NCBI RefSeq assembly: GCF_000733935.1
Contig: NZ_JPON01000001.1
Span: 992,001-1,056,000 of the forward strand
Direction of reading: 5' to 3'
DNA: 64,000 bases
From: Methylomarinum vadi
GTDB taxonomy: Bacteria; Pseudomonadota; Gammaproteobacteria; Methylococcales; Methylomonadaceae
Part shown: positions 25,085 to 36,373 of the stretch, in pieces
Layout of the letters: each line of letters begins with the position of its first letter
Numbering within the stretch: the stretch's first letter is position 1
Translations under genes and position numbers: made by a program
The notes under the pieces: model-generated
Told to the model about the DNA's origin: nothing
What the model saw: the letters and a program-made list of their open reading frames with translations, nothing else
Database searches by the model: none

Positions 25085-26314
25085 GTGCTTAATTTTATCT
25101 GGCTTTTTTTCTTCCTCTCGGCATTTGTCACCGCTTGCTATAAATTCCTTATATTCGCCGATCATGAAATTTTCAGCCAAATCATGCTGGCCATGTTCAC
25201 TCTGGCAAAAACGGCTTTTGAAATATCCCTGGGCTTAACCGGCGTTTTGTCATTATGGCTGGGGATTATGAAGATTGGCGAACGCAGTGGTTTCGTGCAA
25301 CTACTAACCAACCTACTCAATCCCTTGTTCGCCCGTTTGCTGCCGGAAATCCCAAAAAACCACCCGGCCCTGGGCGCCATCACAATGAATATTTCCGCCA
25401 ACGCCCTCGGACTCGATAATGCCGCCACACCGCTGGGCATTAAAGCCATGAAGGAAATGCAATCGCTGAACCCCACCCCCGATACCGCCAGCAACGCGCA
25501 AATTCTGTTTTTGGTCATCAACACCTCGGCGGTCACATTATTTCCCGTTACGATTTTCACCTATCGCGCCCAACTCGGCGCCGCCAATCCAACCGATGTT
25601 TTCATTCCCATTCTGATTTCTACCTATATGTCGACATTAGCCGGCCTTCTTGCGGTTGCCGTCATGCAAAAGATCAACCTGCTGGACAAAGTCATTCTCT
25701 CTTACTTGGGCGGATTGAGCCTGATAATCGGTGCGCTAGTGTTTTATTTCTCCGGCCTGGAAAAAGAGGCAATGCTGCAACAGTCCGCGATGATCAGCAA
25801 TATGGTTCTATTTTCGTTGATCATCGTTTTTTTGTGCGGCGCGATTTATCGGCGAATTGATGCTTATGGAGCTTTTATCGACGGCGCCAAGGAAGGCTTT
25901 CAAACGGCGGTCACGATTATTCCTTACCTGGTCGCCATGCTGGTCGCGATCGGCGTATTCCGCGCCAGCGGCACCCTGGACCTGATCGCCCAAAGCCTCA
26001 GATCATTGGTGCTTTCGCTGCATTGGGACGATCGCTTTATCGACGCTCTCCCCACAGCCTTGATGAAACCCTTCAGCGGGAGCGGCGCCAGGGCCATGAT
26101 GGTGGATACCATGCAAGCACATGGCGCCGATTCGTTTGCCGGCCGCTTGGCATCGATCGTACAAGGGAGCACCGAGACCACTTTTTATGTCTTGGCGGTC
26201 TATTTTGGTTCGGTGGGTATTAAAAACATCCGTTATGCCGCCGGATGTGGGATAATAGCCGATTTTGCCGGCATCATGGCGGCAATTGTTGTTGCTTATT
26301 GGTTTTTTGGATAA
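25085..26314 (+). CDS. SpmA-SpmB-like nucleoside-recognition domain membrane protein
   Basis: A 409-residue inner-membrane protein combining two nucleoside-recognition (Gate-type) domains, like Bacillus SpmA and SpmB fused. The first half has GITMKIGER-type and MNISANALGLDNAATPLGIKAMKEMQ signatures; the second has TVIIPYLVAMLVAIGVFRASG and PLSGSGARAMM-type blocks (here KPFSGSGARAMMVD) and QGSTETTFYVLAVYFG. These gate domains occur in transporters; the role outside spore formers is unknown. The start is GTG. It ends eight bases before mtaB. Confidence 0.88.
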   Translation: MLNFIWLFFFLSAFVTACYKFLIFADHEIFSQIMLAMFTLAKTAFEISLGLTGVLSLWLGIMKIGERSGFVQLLTNLLNPLFARLLPEIPKNHPALGAITMNISANALGLDNAATPLGIKAMKEMQSLNPTPDTASNAQILFLVINTSAVTLFPVTIFTYRAQLGAANPTDVFIPILISTYMSTLAGLLAVAVMQKINLLDKVILSYLGGLSLIIGALVFYFSGLEKEAMLQQSAMISNMVLFSLIIVFLCGAIYRRIDAYGAFIDGAKEGFQTAVTIIPYLVAMLVAIGVFRASGTLDLIAQSLRSLVLSLHWDDRFIDALPTALMKPFSGSGARAMMVDTMQAHGADSFAGRLASIVQGSTETTFYVLAVYFGSVGIKNIRYAAGCGIIADFAGIMAAIVVAYWFFG

Positions 26315-26322
26315 CTAACACA

Positions 26323-27612
26323 ATGCAGATTCATCTCAAAACCCTGGGTTGCCGCCTGAACGAAGCGGAACTGGAAACCTGGGCTCAGGCTTTTCAACAG
26401 GCCGGTCACCGCATCACCCGCGAACTCAGCCAAGCCAATCTGATCATCGTCAACTCCTGCGCGGTCACGCAAGATGCGGCCCGCAAATCCAGGCAGTTGA
26501 TTCGCCGCATACACCGCGACAACCCAAGCGCAAAGCTGGTCGTCAGCGGCTGTTACGCGACACTGAATGAAGACGAAGCCGCGCAATTGATGGGGGTCGA
26601 TTTAGTCGTCAGTAACAAAGACAAAAATCAGCTGGTCGAAAAAACATTGGCAAGCCTGGATATGGACAGCATGCCGGCCATGTCGACCGAACCGGGCGAA
26701 GTTTCGTTGTTCAGCCGCGGCCGGCAACGCGCTTTCGTCAAGGTCCAGGACGGCTGTCGTTATCGCTGCACCTTTTGTATCGTCACGGTCGCTCGCGGCG
26801 AGGAACGCAGCCGATCGATCCGGGAAATTATCGACGAAGTCAACGCGTTACATCAACAAGGCATAAACGAAGTCATTTTGACTGGAGTGCATTTAGGGGG
26901 GTATGGCAGCGATATCGAGAGCGATTTGGCGCAACTGATCGAAAACGTGCTTAACGAAACGCAAATTCCGAGAATCAGACTGGGTTCTTTGGAGCCTTGG
27001 GAATTGCCGGACAATTTCTTCGATTTATTTAACGACCCGCGCCTGATGCCGCATCTACACCTGCCGCTGCAAAGCGGCAGCGACAGCGTGTTAAGGCGCA
27101 TGGCTAGACGCTGCAAGACCGCCGAGTTCAGACAAATCGTCGCTCAGGCGCGCGCTAAAGTTGCGGATTTCAACATCACCACCGACATCATTGTCGGTTT
27201 CTCGGGCGAAACCGAGGAGGAATGGCAACAAAGCCTGGATTTCATCGAACAAACAGGGTTTGGCCATCTCCATATTTTCACCTACTCCAGGCGCGAAGGC
27301 ACCAAGGCGGCAAACATGCCCAATCAGATCGCTAATGACGTAAAAAAACGACGCAGCAGGCAACTGCACGAAATCGCCCATGCGATGAAAGAAACTTTTA
27401 TGGAAGAAAACCTAGGTCGGACATTTCCGGTTTTATGGGAAGGTCAAACCGAAACATTATCGAATGGTAAAACACGGGTTTTCGGATATACACCCAACTA
27501 CTTGCGTGTGGCTTGCGACACCGACAATATCGAGACCATCGAAAATCGGATTATTCCGGCAAGATTGCTGACCGTGGAAGATAATTATATTTTGTCTGAA
27601 CTACAACACTAA
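26323..27612 (+). CDS. mtaB: tRNA t6A37 methylthiotransferase MtaB
   Basis: A 429-residue radical-SAM methylthiotransferase that converts t6A37 to ms2t6A in tRNAs reading ANN codons. The N-terminal cluster domain shows LKTLGCRLNEAE, VNSCAVTQDA and VSGCYA; the radical-SAM triad is CRYRCTFC; the C-terminal TRAM-like part is short. LGCRLN distinguishes MtaB from MiaB. The ATG at 26323 is chosen because a longer frame overlaps the upstream gene. It is probably co-transcribed with the SpmAB-like gene. Confidence 0.92.
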   Translation: MQIHLKTLGCRLNEAELETWAQAFQQAGHRITRELSQANLIIVNSCAVTQDAARKSRQLIRRIHRDNPSAKLVVSGCYATLNEDEAAQLMGVDLVVSNKDKNQLVEKTLASLDMDSMPAMSTEPGEVSLFSRGRQRAFVKVQDGCRYRCTFCIVTVARGEERSRSIREIIDEVNALHQQGINEVILTGVHLGGYGSDIESDLAQLIENVLNETQIPRIRLGSLEPWELPDNFFDLFNDPRLMPHLHLPLQSGSDSVLRRMARRCKTAEFRQIVAQARAKVADFNITTDIIVGFSGETEEEWQQSLDFIEQTGFGHLHIFTYSRREGTKAANMPNQIANDVKKRRSRQLHEIAHAMKETFMEENLGRTFPVLWEGQTETLSNGKTRVFGYTPNYLRVACDTDNIETIENRIIPARLLTVEDNYILSELQH

Positions 27613-27661
27613 GGAACTCGCGGGCGGCAGGACGAATGCCGCCGGCCCTATTGCTTTAACC

Positions 27662-28417
27662 TTAATAAGGAGAAACCGGTCCCAAGCCGTCTTCCTCTTC
27701 ATCGAATTCCAGCACATCCATTTCATCCGGCGGATTGCCGTCGTAAACCAAGTAGTTACGTCGAGCAAGATAAGCATCCCGGAAGAAAATATAGCGGTCT
27801 AACGCGGCCTCGTCGGCTATCTTTTCCATCGCCAAATTATCCGCCCGCAAATCGGTCGCATTAAGAGCAAACAAACCAGTGGAAACATAGCCGCCCATAT
27901 AAGTAATGGGGTTCATCACCGCATCGCCGACTAAGCCGCCGACGCCCCGAGGAGAACTGGGCCCAAAAAACGGCAACACCATATAAGGTCCGGTTGATAG
28001 CCCCCAAACTCCCAGGGTTTGACCGAAATCTTCCTTGTGCTTGGGGAGGTCGATCATGCTTCCGACATCGATCAAACCACCGATACCCGCCGTGGTATTG
28101 ACCAAAAAACGCGCGCCGTCTGATCCGGACTGAGCTACTTTGCCCTGTAATAAATCGTTAATCGTAACGCCAATATCATCGATATTGCTGAAAAAATTAC
28201 TCACGGCCCTATCGGCGAATCCAGGCATCACCCATCGATACCCCTTGGCGACAGGTTTCATAACGTAATCATCCAAGTCATCGTTGAACGATTGCACCTT
28301 CCTATTCCACCCTTCCCAGGGATCTTTGGGATCATGAATTTCTGCTGTGGTTGCGCATCCACCGATAAAAAACAGCAAAATCATGCCCACGATGGAAACC
28401 AATTTAGTGTGATGCAT
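27662..28417 (-). CDS. mlaA: MlaA (VacJ) family outer-membrane lipoprotein, first copy
   Basis: A 251-residue lipoprotein with signal and lipobox LFFIGGCATT. The MlaA core is clear: DPWEGWNRKVQSFNDDLDDYVMKPVAKGY, NFFSNIDDIGVTINDLLQGK, HKEDFGQTLGVWGLSTGPYMVLPFFGPSSPRG. MlaA removes mislocalised phospholipid from the outer leaflet of the outer membrane. It stands alone, convergent with mtaB and divergent from rnt. A short acidic tail (EFDEEEDG) is unusual. A second homologue lies at 56739-57842. Confidence 0.92.
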   Translation of the reverse strand: MHHTKLVSIVGMILLFFIGGCATTAEIHDPKDPWEGWNRKVQSFNDDLDDYVMKPVAKGYRWVMPGFADRAVSNFFSNIDDIGVTINDLLQGKVAQSGSDGARFLVNTTAGIGGLIDVGSMIDLPKHKEDFGQTLGVWGLSTGPYMVLPFFGPSSPRGVGGLVGDAVMNPITYMGGYVSTGLFALNATDLRADNLAMEKIADEAALDRYIFFRDAYLARRNYLVYDGNPPDEMDVLEFDEEEDGLGPVSPY

Positions 28418-28509
28418 TTTCCCTCCGGTACCCTATTCTTTTTTGAGATGCCTCAAAGTTCGCGTAACATATCATAGTTTAAACTATTTTAGCTAACTTT
28501 AATAAACTA

Positions 28510-29139
28510 ATGGAAATCAGTCAAAATCCGCTAGGCAAGCGATTCAGGGGCTACTTGCCCGTCATTGTCGATATTGAAACGGCCGGATTTAACGCCAAAA
28601 AAAATCCCTTGTTGGAAATTGCCGCCGTGATCGTCGAACCGGATGCCAATGGATTATTACAGATTACCGAAACCCACTCCAGCAATATCATTCCATTTAA
28701 AAATTCGGAACTAGATGAAGCCGCCCTAAAGTTCAACGGCATCGATCCGTATCATCCGTTTAGAATGGCAATGGAAGAAAAAGATGCCTTGAACAAAATT
28801 TTCAAACCCATCAGAAATGCGGTTAAACGCAATGAATGCAACCGCGCCATTTTGGTTGGACATAATCCAGCCTTTGATATCAACTTTCTAAATGCCGCGG
28901 TCGAGCGCAATCAAATCAAACGATGTCCCTTTCATCCCTTCAGTAGCTTCGATACCGCCACCCTAGGGGGGCTGATTTACGGCCAAACCGTGCTGGCAAA
29001 AGTCGCGCAAGCGGCAGGGTTGGCATGGGACAGCGACAAAGCCCACTCGGCCCTCTATGATGCCGAACAAACGGCCAGACTGTTTTGTATGATGGTAAAC
29101 CGCTGGAAAAAATTGACAGAATTAGAGAAAGCGCCCTGA
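28510..29139 (+). CDS. rnt: Ribonuclease T
   Basis: A 209-residue DEDD-family 3'-5' exoribonuclease that trims tRNA and other stable RNA 3' ends. Exo I is VIVDIETAGFNAKKNPLLEIAAV, Exo II is GHNPAFDINFLNAAVER, and Exo III is HSALYDAEQTARLF with the catalytic histidine. FDTATLGGLIYGQTVLAKVAQAAG is an RNase T block. It converges on grxD across a shared terminator. Confidence 0.95.
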   Translation: MEISQNPLGKRFRGYLPVIVDIETAGFNAKKNPLLEIAAVIVEPDANGLLQITETHSSNIIPFKNSELDEAALKFNGIDPYHPFRMAMEEKDALNKIFKPIRNAVKRNECNRAILVGHNPAFDINFLNAAVERNQIKRCPFHPFSSFDTATLGGLIYGQTVLAKVAQAAGLAWDSDKAHSALYDAEQTARLFCMMVNRWKKLTELEKAP

Positions 29140-29149
29140 CAAGTAATTC

Positions 29150-29187
29150 GGGGCGCAAGAAAAAACCTTTTACTTGCGCCCCAGTTT
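29150..29187. terminator. Bidirectional terminator between rnt and grxD
   Basis: GGGGCGCAAG (29150-29159) pairs perfectly with CTTGCGCCCC (29173-29182). The + strand continues with TTTT and the minus strand reads TTTTTT in the loop region, so it can serve both converging genes. Confidence 0.8.
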
Positions 29188-29194
29188 TAAATTA

Positions 29195-29515
29195 TCACTC
29201 TTCCACGCATCCTGCGGCCGCTAATGCGGATTGCAACTCCCCTTTTTTAAACATATCGATGACGATATCGCAACCGCCTATTAGCTCCCCATTTATATAA
29301 AGCTGAGGATAGGTCGGCCAGTTCGAGAACTCCTTCAACGCTTCGCGCATTTCAGGGTCTTCGAAGATGTTGACATACATGTACTTGGCGTTACACGCCG
29401 CCAACACCTGCACCACTTGACCGGAAAAACCGCATTGAGGAAAATCGGGAGTGCCTTTCATATACAAGACCGCCGGATTTTCCAGTTGCTTTTTAATTCG
29501 CTCTATTACGTCCAT
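29195..29515 (-). CDS. grxD: Monothiol glutaredoxin (Grx4 family)
   Basis: A 106-residue CGFS glutaredoxin: KGTPDFPQCGFSGQVVQVL carries the single active cysteine, with FSNWPTYPQLYINGELIGGCDIV completing the glutathione-binding groove. Proteins of this type carry and deliver [2Fe-2S] clusters. It is monocistronic on the minus strand, convergent with rnt. Confidence 0.96.
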   Translation of the reverse strand: MDVIERIKKQLENPAVLYMKGTPDFPQCGFSGQVVQVLAACNAKYMYVNIFEDPEMREALKEFSNWPTYPQLYINGELIGGCDIVIDMFKKGELQSALAAAGCVEE

Positions 29516-29675
29516 TACACATCACACTTAAAATTAACAATAACCCAGTAATTCTATCAACTTTAATTATCCGAAAAAAGTTTTTATCAAAAACTAATCA
29601 TTGCCTCATAGGAAATTAAAAAATATAATTGAAGGTTTTTTTAAGGCTTCCGCCATTTTCCGGACGAAATTACCC

Positions 29676-30851
29676 ATGACCAGTCATATCATGCCTACTT
29701 ACGGCCGTCTACCGGTAACCTTTAGCCATGGAGAAGGCGCTTGGCTTTGGGATAATAGCGGAAAACGATATCTTGACGCCCTGTCGGGCATCGCGGTATG
29801 CAATCTCGGACACGCCCACCCCGCCATTCATCAGGCAATCTGCGAGCAAAGCCAAAAACTGCTGCATACATCCAATCTGTACGGCATTGATATGCAGGAA
29901 AAACTGGCTGACAAGCTGATCGCACTCAGCGACATGGATAATGTTTTTTTCTGCAATTCCGGCGCCGAAGCCAATGAAGCGGCGCTTAAGATCGCCCGTC
30001 TTTACGGCCACCGAAAAAATATAGCCAAGCCAATCGTCCTGTGCATGGAGAAAAGCTTCCATGGCCGCACCCTAGGCTCTTTGAGCGCTACCGGCAATGC
30101 CAAAGTACAGCAGGGGTTTGACCCCTTATTGCAAGGCTTTATCCATGTACCATTCAACGATATCGCCGCAATCCAACAAGCCATCGCCGACAACCCCGAC
30201 ATCGTCGCGATACTGGTCGAGCCCGTGCAGGGCGAAGGCGGCGTTAACATTCCGGCGGCGGACTATCTCAACCAAATCCGCACCTTATGCGACCGGCATG
30301 AACTGCTCATGATGCTGGACGAAATCCAAACCGGCGTTGGCCGCACCGGCAAATTCCTAGCGTACCAGCATAACGGCATACTGCCGGATGTCTGCACCAT
30401 GGCCAAAGCATTGGGAAATGGCGTGCCGATCGGCGCCTGCTTGGCCAAAGGGAAAGCCGCGCAATTGCTCGGCGCCGGCAGCCATGGCTCGACATTCGGC
30501 GGCAATCCGCTGGCTTGTAGCGCAGCCCTGGCGGTCATAAGCACCCTTGAACAGACCGACCTGATCAACCTGGCCGAACAGAAAGGCCAACTGATCGAGA
30601 ATCAGCTCAGGAAAAAAATCACCGGCAACCCGCAGATCAAACAGATTCGCCACAAAGGACTGATGATCGGCATAGACCTGGACAAACCGTGCGGCGAACT
30701 GGTAGCTAACGCCCTGCAAAAAGGTCTGCTCATCAATGTTACGGCGGAAAAAACCATCCGCCTGCTGCCGCCTTTGCTTATGGATAACGAACAAATCAAT
30801 TTCCTGACCGATACCTTGTCAGAACTGATTATTTCATTTAAAGAACAATAA
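29676..30851 (+). CDS. argD: Acetylornithine aminotransferase
   Basis: A 391-residue PLP enzyme for the fourth step of arginine synthesis. Blocks: [74 protein letters not shown], and [14 protein letters not shown] with the PLP lysine. The ATG at 29676 ([11 protein letters not shown]) matches the family N-terminus; a 25-codon upstream extension does not. It is followed two bases later by argF. Confidence 0.95.
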   Translation: MTSHIMPTYGRLPVTFSHGEGAWLWDNSGKRYLDALSGIAVCNLGHAHPAIHQAICEQSQKLLHTSNLYGIDMQEKLADKLIALSDMDNVFFCNSGAEANEAALKIARLYGHRKNIAKPIVLCMEKSFHGRTLGSLSATGNAKVQQGFDPLLQGFIHVPFNDIAAIQQAIADNPDIVAILVEPVQGEGGVNIPAADYLNQIRTLCDRHELLMMLDEIQTGVGRTGKFLAYQHNGILPDVCTMAKALGNGVPIGACLAKGKAAQLLGAGSHGSTFGGNPLACSAALAVISTLEQTDLINLAEQKGQLIENQLRKKITGNPQIKQIRHKGLMIGIDLDKPCGELVANALQKGLLINVTAEKTIRLLPPLLMDNEQINFLTDTLSELIISFKEQ

Positions 30852-30853
30852 TA

Positions 30854-31759
30854 ATGACCCAACAACCCAGACACTTCATCAGCCTGCTGGACCTGTCGAG
30901 CGACGATTTACGCCGCTTGATCCACAGAGCGATAGAATTAAAACAACATCGCGATCCGGATTATCAACCGTTGAAAGGCCGCGTACTGGCAATGGTTTTC
31001 GAAAAATCCTCCACACGCACCCGGATTTCTTTTGAAACCGGCATGGCCCATTTTGGTGGAAGCGCGTTGTTCCTTTCCCCACGCGACACACAACTGGGCC
31101 GAGGCGAACCGCTGGAAGACAGCGCAAAGGTGATCTCCAGCATGGTCGATTGCATCATGCTTAGAACCAATGAACATAAAACGGTTACGACCTTCGCCGA
31201 GCATTCCAGCGTGCCGGTCATCAACGGCCTCACCGATTTGTTACACCCCTGCCAATTGTTGGCCGATATGCAGACCTATTTCGAATTGCGCGGCGATATT
31301 GAAGGCAAAACGGTCGCTTGGATCGGCGACGGCAATAACATGTGCCATTCCTACATCAACGCTGCGCGCATGTTCGATTTCCGCCTGCATATCGCCTGCC
31401 CTAGAGGCTACTGTCCGCAAGACGATATCGTTGCCGCCGCCGGTGACCGGGTTCAATTTTTCGCCACGCCAGAGGATGCGGCGAAAAATGCTGATTTAGT
31501 CGTTACCGACGTCTGGGCCAGCATGGGCCAAGAGGACGAACAGAAAAAAAGGGAAATTGCTTTCAAGAATTACCAGGTCAGCGCAAAAACCATGCGGGCC
31601 GCCAATTCCGACGCCCTTTTCATGCACTGTCTTCCCGCCCATCGCGGCGAAGAAGTCGCCTCCGAGGTAATCGACGGACCACAAAGCGTCGTTTTTACCG
31701 AGGCGGAAAATCGTCTGCACGCGCAAAAGGCCCTGCTTGAATTTCTCATCCAATGCTAA
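30854..31759 (+). CDS. argF: Ornithine carbamoyltransferase
   Basis: A 301-residue enzyme forming citrulline from ornithine and carbamoyl phosphate. The carbamoyl-phosphate loop is [12 protein letters not shown], with [12 protein letters not shown] and the catalytic [12 protein letters not shown]. It follows argD by two bases and overlaps the open frame of the next gene, so an arginine operon argD-argF is evident. Confidence 0.97.
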   Translation: MTQQPRHFISLLDLSSDDLRRLIHRAIELKQHRDPDYQPLKGRVLAMVFEKSSTRTRISFETGMAHFGGSALFLSPRDTQLGRGEPLEDSAKVISSMVDCIMLRTNEHKTVTTFAEHSSVPVINGLTDLLHPCQLLADMQTYFELRGDIEGKTVAWIGDGNNMCHSYINAARMFDFRLHIACPRGYCPQDDIVAAAGDRVQFFATPEDAAKNADLVVTDVWASMGQEDEQKKREIAFKNYQVSAKTMRAANSDALFMHCLPAHRGEEVASEVIDGPQSVVFTEAENRLHAQKALLEFLIQC

Positions 31760-31803
31760 ATTCGCTAAAATCGAACGTTTTGAATTGCACCCTCTATCCA
31801 ATC

Positions 31804-32475
31804 GTGAAAAATATATTCAGCTCTCTGTTAATTCTTTTTTTGTGCAGCGCAGCGGCAAACGCAACCACGGTTTATGTGACCGATGACATTAAATTCACCC
31901 TAAGAAGTACGGAAAGCAATCGCAGTCGGATTCTTAAAATGCTGCCGAGCGGGACGCCTTTGACCGTTCTCGAAGTCGATGAGTCATCCGGCTATTCCAA
32001 GGTCCGTACCCGAAGCGGCGTAGAAGGCTATATTCTGACGAGACACACTTCTCCCAAACCGATCAGCCGCTGGTATCTGGAACGCGCCAACAAGAAGCTG
32101 GATGAGTTGCAGCAGGAAAACAACCGCCTTAAACAGGAACTGCAAGAAATAAAAGGAAATAACAACCAGACTCTGACCACCAATCAGGAACTCAGCCAGG
32201 AACGCGACCAATTAAGCAGCGAACTTAACGAATTAAAACAGACCGCCGCCAACGCGCTGCAACTGAAGCATCAACGCGATCAACTGCAGGAGCGGGTGAT
32301 TTCAGTGGAAAGGGAACTACAACAAGTTAAGCGAGAAAACCAGACCCTGGAGGACAGCACCAACCAGGACTGGTTCTTGTACGGTGGTGTGCTATCGTTG
32401 TTCGGCGTCATCCTTGGTTTTATCCTGCCTAAGTTAAGCTGGCGCCGCAAAACCAGCAATTGGGATACCTTTTAA
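31804..32475 (+). CDS. SH3-domain protein, YgiM-like (TIGR04211 type)
   Basis: A membrane-anchored protein with an N-terminal signal segment ([19 protein letters not shown]), a bacterial SH3 domain ([35 protein letters not shown]...GYILTRH), a coiled coil of about 90 residues ([23 protein letters not shown] onwards), and a C-terminal transmembrane helix ([20 protein letters not shown]). I prefer the GTG at 31804, which puts the signal peptide at the N-terminus; the frame is open 17 codons further upstream. The function is unknown, probably cell-wall related. Confidence 0.82.
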   Translation: MKNIFSSLLILFLCSAAANATTVYVTDDIKFTLRSTESNRSRILKMLPSGTPLTVLEVDESSGYSKVRTRSGVEGYILTRHTSPKPISRWYLERANKKLDELQQENNRLKQELQEIKGNNNQTLTTNQELSQERDQLSSELNELKQTAANALQLKHQRDQLQERVISVERELQQVKRENQTLEDSTNQDWFLYGGVLSLFGVILGFILPKLSWRRKTSNWDTF

Positions 32476-32507
32476 TAACATTAATTCAGAACTCAGGAAA
32501 CGCTGAC

Positions 32508-34205
32508 ATGGCAAATTCAGGAGACAAAAGCACTCGCACCTATTCCTCCCAAGTTGTTGACGGCATGGAACGCGCGCCCAGCCGGGCGATGCTGCATGCA
32601 GTCGGTTTCAGCAACGAAGACTTCAGCAAACCGCAAGTCGGTATCGCGTCGACCTGGAGCATGGTGACACCGTGTAACATGCATATCAACAAACTGGCCG
32701 AGGACGCCGCCAAGGGAGTCGACGGTTCCGGCGGCAAGGCCGTTATTTTCAACACCATCACGATCTCCGACGGCATTTCAATGGGCACCGAAGGCATGAA
32801 ATACTCGTTGGTCTCGCGCGAAGTCATCGCCGATTCCATCGAAACCGTGACCGGTTGCCAGGGATTCGACGGCGTCGTCGCGATCGGCGGCTGCGACAAA
32901 AACATGCCGGGCTGCATGATTGCCCTATCCCGTCTGAACCGACCCGCGATCTTCGTCTACGGCGGCACAATTCTACCCGGCTGCCATAACGAAAAAAAAC
33001 TCGATGTCGTCTCCGTATTCGAAGCGGTCGGCGCCCGCGCCAACAACAAAATCGACGACGCCGAGCTGCAGGCGATCGAAGCCAAGGCGATTCCCGGCGC
33101 CGGCTCCTGCGGAGGTATGTACACGGCCAATACGATGGCATCGGCGATCGAGGCGTTGGGCATGAGCCTGCCGAACAGTTCGGCGCAGGCCGCAGTTTCC
33201 GAAGACAAGCGCCTGGATTGCGAACGTGCCGGCGCGGCTGTTTTGGAATTGCTGAAAAAAGACATCAAGCCGCGCGACATCATGACCAAAGAAGCGTTTG
33301 AAAACGCCATAACCGTCGTGATCGCCCTGGGCGGCTCGACCAACGCCGTATTGCACCTGTTGGCGATGGCTAATGCAACCGGCATCGATTTGAGTCTGGA
33401 CGATTTCACCCGCATTGGCGCGCGCGTACCGATGTTGGCCGACCTGAAACCCAGCGGTCGCTACCAAATGGCGGAGCTGATTGAGATCGGCGGCATTCAA
33501 CCATTGATGAAAACGCTACTTGATAACGGCCTACTGCATGGCGACTGCCTGACCGTGACAGGAAAGACACTGGCGGAAAACCTGGCCGATGTTCAACCCT
33601 ATCCGGATGGCCAGGATATGATCCGCCCGTTGGACAATCCGATCAAAAAAGACAGCCATCTGGCCGTGCTTTACGGCAACCTGGCCACTGAAGGGGCCGT
33701 AGCCAAAATCACCGGTAAGGAAGGGCTGGTTTTTACCGGCAACGCCAAGGTGTTTGATGCCGAGGAACAAGCTTTACAGAGCATCCTCAATGGCGACATC
33801 GTCAAAGGCGATGTCATCGTGATTCGTTACGAAGGACCGAAAGGCGGACCGGGTATGCGGGAAATGTTGTCCCCGACTTCCGCCATCATGGGTAAGGGAT
33901 TGGGCAAAGACGTCGCCCTGATTACCGACGGCCGTTTCTCCGGCGGTACCCACGGCTTCGTGGTCGGCCACATTACGCCAGAGGCCCAGGTCGGCGGTAC
34001 GTTAGCCATCGTTCGAGACGGCGATCAAATCACCATCGACGCGGAAAACAAACAATTGACCTTACATGTTAACGAACATGAAATTGCCCGTCGCCTGGAA
34101 AAATGGCAGGCGCCTGAACCGCGCTATAAACGCGGTGTGCTGGCAAAATTCGCTAAATTGGTTAATTCCGCCTCCCAAGGCGCGGTAACCGACAACTTCG
34201 ACTAA
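32508..34205 (+). CDS. ilvD: Dihydroxy-acid dehydratase
   Basis: A 565-residue iron-sulfur dehydratase for the third shared step of isoleucine and valine synthesis. Cluster cysteines are in [23 protein letters not shown] and [30 protein letters not shown] and [18 protein letters not shown] are also present. The ATG at 32508 has an AGGAAA ribosome site; an upstream 16-codon extension is not family-like. It lies within the arginine gene group. Confidence 0.96.
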   Translation: MANSGDKSTRTYSSQVVDGMERAPSRAMLHAVGFSNEDFSKPQVGIASTWSMVTPCNMHINKLAEDAAKGVDGSGGKAVIFNTITISDGISMGTEGMKYSLVSREVIADSIETVTGCQGFDGVVAIGGCDKNMPGCMIALSRLNRPAIFVYGGTILPGCHNEKKLDVVSVFEAVGARANNKIDDAELQAIEAKAIPGAGSCGGMYTANTMASAIEALGMSLPNSSAQAAVSEDKRLDCERAGAAVLELLKKDIKPRDIMTKEAFENAITVVIALGGSTNAVLHLLAMANATGIDLSLDDFTRIGARVPMLADLKPSGRYQMAELIEIGGIQPLMKTLLDNGLLHGDCLTVTGKTLAENLADVQPYPDGQDMIRPLDNPIKKDSHLAVLYGNLATEGAVAKITGKEGLVFTGNAKVFDAEEQALQSILNGDIVKGDVIVIRYEGPKGGPGMREMLSPTSAIMGKGLGKDVALITDGRFSGGTHGFVVGHITPEAQVGGTLAIVRDGDQITIDAENKQLTLHVNEHEIARRLEKWQAPEPRYKRGVLAKFAKLVNSASQGAVTDNFD

Positions 34206-34247
34206 TCCGCCTTCCGCCGGCCCGTCCTGGGCCGGCTCGAGTCGCCG

Positions 34248-35582
34248 ATGAACACGCTTACTTGCAATGACCCGCTTGCCCAGGCGGCTTTCGTCAACTG
34301 GTTCAGAAATTCCTCGCCCTATATTCATGCCCACCGTAACCGTACTTTTGTCGTTTTCTTCAGCGGCGAAGCGGTAAACGGCAATTTTGCCGGCTTAATC
34401 CATGATTTTGCCCTGCTGAAAAGCCTGGGTATTCGCCTAGTCCTGGTCCATGGCATCAGACCGCAGATCGATCAACGCCTGCAACAGCATGGCATCACGG
34501 CACGCTTTCACAATAATCTGCGCATTACCGATGACCAGATCCTGCCCTATGTCAAGGAGGCTGCCGGACTGGTCAGGGTCGAAACCGAAGCGCTGTTATC
34601 GATGGGACTGGCCAATTCACCGATGGCCGGCGCAAAAATCAAGGTTGCCTCGGGAAACTTCGTCACCGCCAAACCCTTAGGCGTCATCGATGGCATCGAC
34701 TACTGCCATACCGGCCAGGTAAGACGCATAGACCATCAAGCCATTCATCAACAACTCGATCAGAACAATGTGGTATTGATCTCTCCGCTCGGTTACTCGC
34801 CCAGCGGCGAGGTCTTTAATTTGGGCTCGGAATTGGTCGCCACCGAAGTGGCAATTGCCTTGCAAGCGGAAAAATTGATTTTACTGACCGAGCTGGATTG
34901 TGTGTCGCCGAACAGCAATACTCTAGTACGGCAAATGACAACCGTAGAGGCACAAGATTTTTTAAACCAGTACCCGAATCAATCCAGCGCGACGATTCGC
35001 TCATTGAACGCCGCCATCGAGAGCTGCCAACGAGGCGTACAGCGGGTACACCTGCTCAACCACCACATAGACGGTTGTTTGCTGTTGGAGTTGTTCAGCC
35101 GCGACGGCATCGGTACTTTGATCAGCGCCACCCCTTTCGAGGAGATTCGTTCGGCGAATCTGGAAGACATAGGCGGCATTCTGGAACTCATCAAGCCGCT
35201 GGAACAGCAGGGGCAACTGGTCAAACGCTCACGGGAAAAGCTGGAAATGGAAATCAGCGATTACATCGTTATCGAACGGGACGGCCTCATTATCGGCTGC
35301 ACCGCGCTGCATTGCATGGATGGCGCCCAAGCCGGAGAGATTGCCTGCCTGGCCGTCCACCAGGATTATCGCAGGGCCTCGCGCGGCAGCCATTTATTGG
35401 AATTTTTAATCGAAAAAGCCAAGGAAACGGGTATCAAGCGTTTATTCGCGCTCTCGTCACAAACCATGCATTGGTTTATCGAACACGGTTTTATCGAAAG
35501 CGATGTCGCAACCCTACCGGAGCGCATGAAAAACTTCTATAACTATAATAGAAATTCCAAAGTGTTTTACAAGGATATCTAA
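34248..35582 (+). CDS. argA: N-acetylglutamate synthase
   Basis: A 444-residue bifunctional-looking protein: an amino-acid-kinase-like domain (residues 30-285, with LVLVHGIRPQIDQRL) that usually binds arginine for feedback control, and a C-terminal GNAT domain (residues 295-440, with CLAVHQDYRRASRGSHLLEFLI for acetyl-CoA). It makes N-acetylglutamate, the first step of arginine synthesis. It precedes cpdA by five bases. Confidence 0.94.
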   Translation: MNTLTCNDPLAQAAFVNWFRNSSPYIHAHRNRTFVVFFSGEAVNGNFAGLIHDFALLKSLGIRLVLVHGIRPQIDQRLQQHGITARFHNNLRITDDQILPYVKEAAGLVRVETEALLSMGLANSPMAGAKIKVASGNFVTAKPLGVIDGIDYCHTGQVRRIDHQAIHQQLDQNNVVLISPLGYSPSGEVFNLGSELVATEVAIALQAEKLILLTELDCVSPNSNTLVRQMTTVEAQDFLNQYPNQSSATIRSLNAAIESCQRGVQRVHLLNHHIDGCLLLELFSRDGIGTLISATPFEEIRSANLEDIGGILELIKPLEQQGQLVKRSREKLEMEISDYIVIERDGLIIGCTALHCMDGAQAGEIACLAVHQDYRRASRGSHLLEFLIEKAKETGIKRLFALSSQTMHWFIEHGFIESDVATLPERMKNFYNYNRNSKVFYKDI

Positions 35583-35587
35583 TCGTC

Positions 35588-36373
35588 GTGAACAAAATCC
35601 TGCAAATCACCGATCCGCATATTTTGCCTGAAGCAGACGGCACGTTATTGGGCATCGAAACGGAAAAATATTTCAGACAAGCCTTGGACCATGCTCATCA
35701 ACGGTTTAGTGGTTTCGATCTCATATTGCTGACGGGCGACCTGGCCCAAGACCCTTGTCCCGACAGTTACCTCCGGGTCCGGCAAATACTCAATCACTAT
35801 GAGACCCCGAGCATTTGCTTGCCCGGCAACCATGACGATTTTGCACAGATGCAGGCGATTTTCAACCAGGGTTTGGTCAGTTGCCAACGCTACCATCAGT
35901 TGAAAAACTGGCAAATCATCTGCCTGAACAGCCAAAAACCGGGGTTTCCCGGCGGATTACTGAATCAGGGCGAGTTGAACTTCTTGAGCGAACAATTGCA
36001 CCGCCACTCCGATTTGTTCACCCTGATCGCGCTGCACCATCATTGCATAGCCAGCGGCAGTAGCTGGATGGACACGATGATGATTGAAAACAGCGAGGAA
36101 TTTTTTGCCTGCGTCGCGAACCATCCGCAAATCAAGGCGATCATTTGCGGCCACGTGCACCAAGTACTGGAAAAGGAGCGGCATGGCATCCAATTGTTAG
36201 GTACGCCGGCCAGTTGTTTCCAGTTCAAACCCGGTTGCCGGCAATTTGCCTTGGACGATAAACCGCCGGGTTATCGCGTTATCGAACTCGACAATGACGG
36301 AAGTTTCCAAACCCAGGTGGCTTGGCTGCCCATCCATTTGGATGAGCTCGATTTCAATTCGGCCGGTTACTGA
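35588..36373 (+). CDS. cpdA: 3',5'-cyclic AMP phosphodiesterase CpdA
   Basis: A 261-residue metallophosphoesterase: [31 protein letters not shown] and CGHVHQV are the five metal-binding motifs, arranged as in the class III cAMP phosphodiesterases. It hydrolyses cAMP to AMP. It follows argA closely and its end overlaps the convergent rppH by seven bases. Confidence 0.9.
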   Translation: MNKILQITDPHILPEADGTLLGIETEKYFRQALDHAHQRFSGFDLILLTGDLAQDPCPDSYLRVRQILNHYETPSICLPGNHDDFAQMQAIFNQGLVSCQRYHQLKNWQIICLNSQKPGFPGGLLNQGELNFLSEQLHRHSDLFTLIALHHHCIASGSSWMDTMMIENSEEFFACVANHPQIKAIICGHVHQVLEKERHGIQLLGTPASCFQFKPGCRQFALDDKPPGYRVIELDNDGSFQTQVAWLPIHLDELDFNSAGY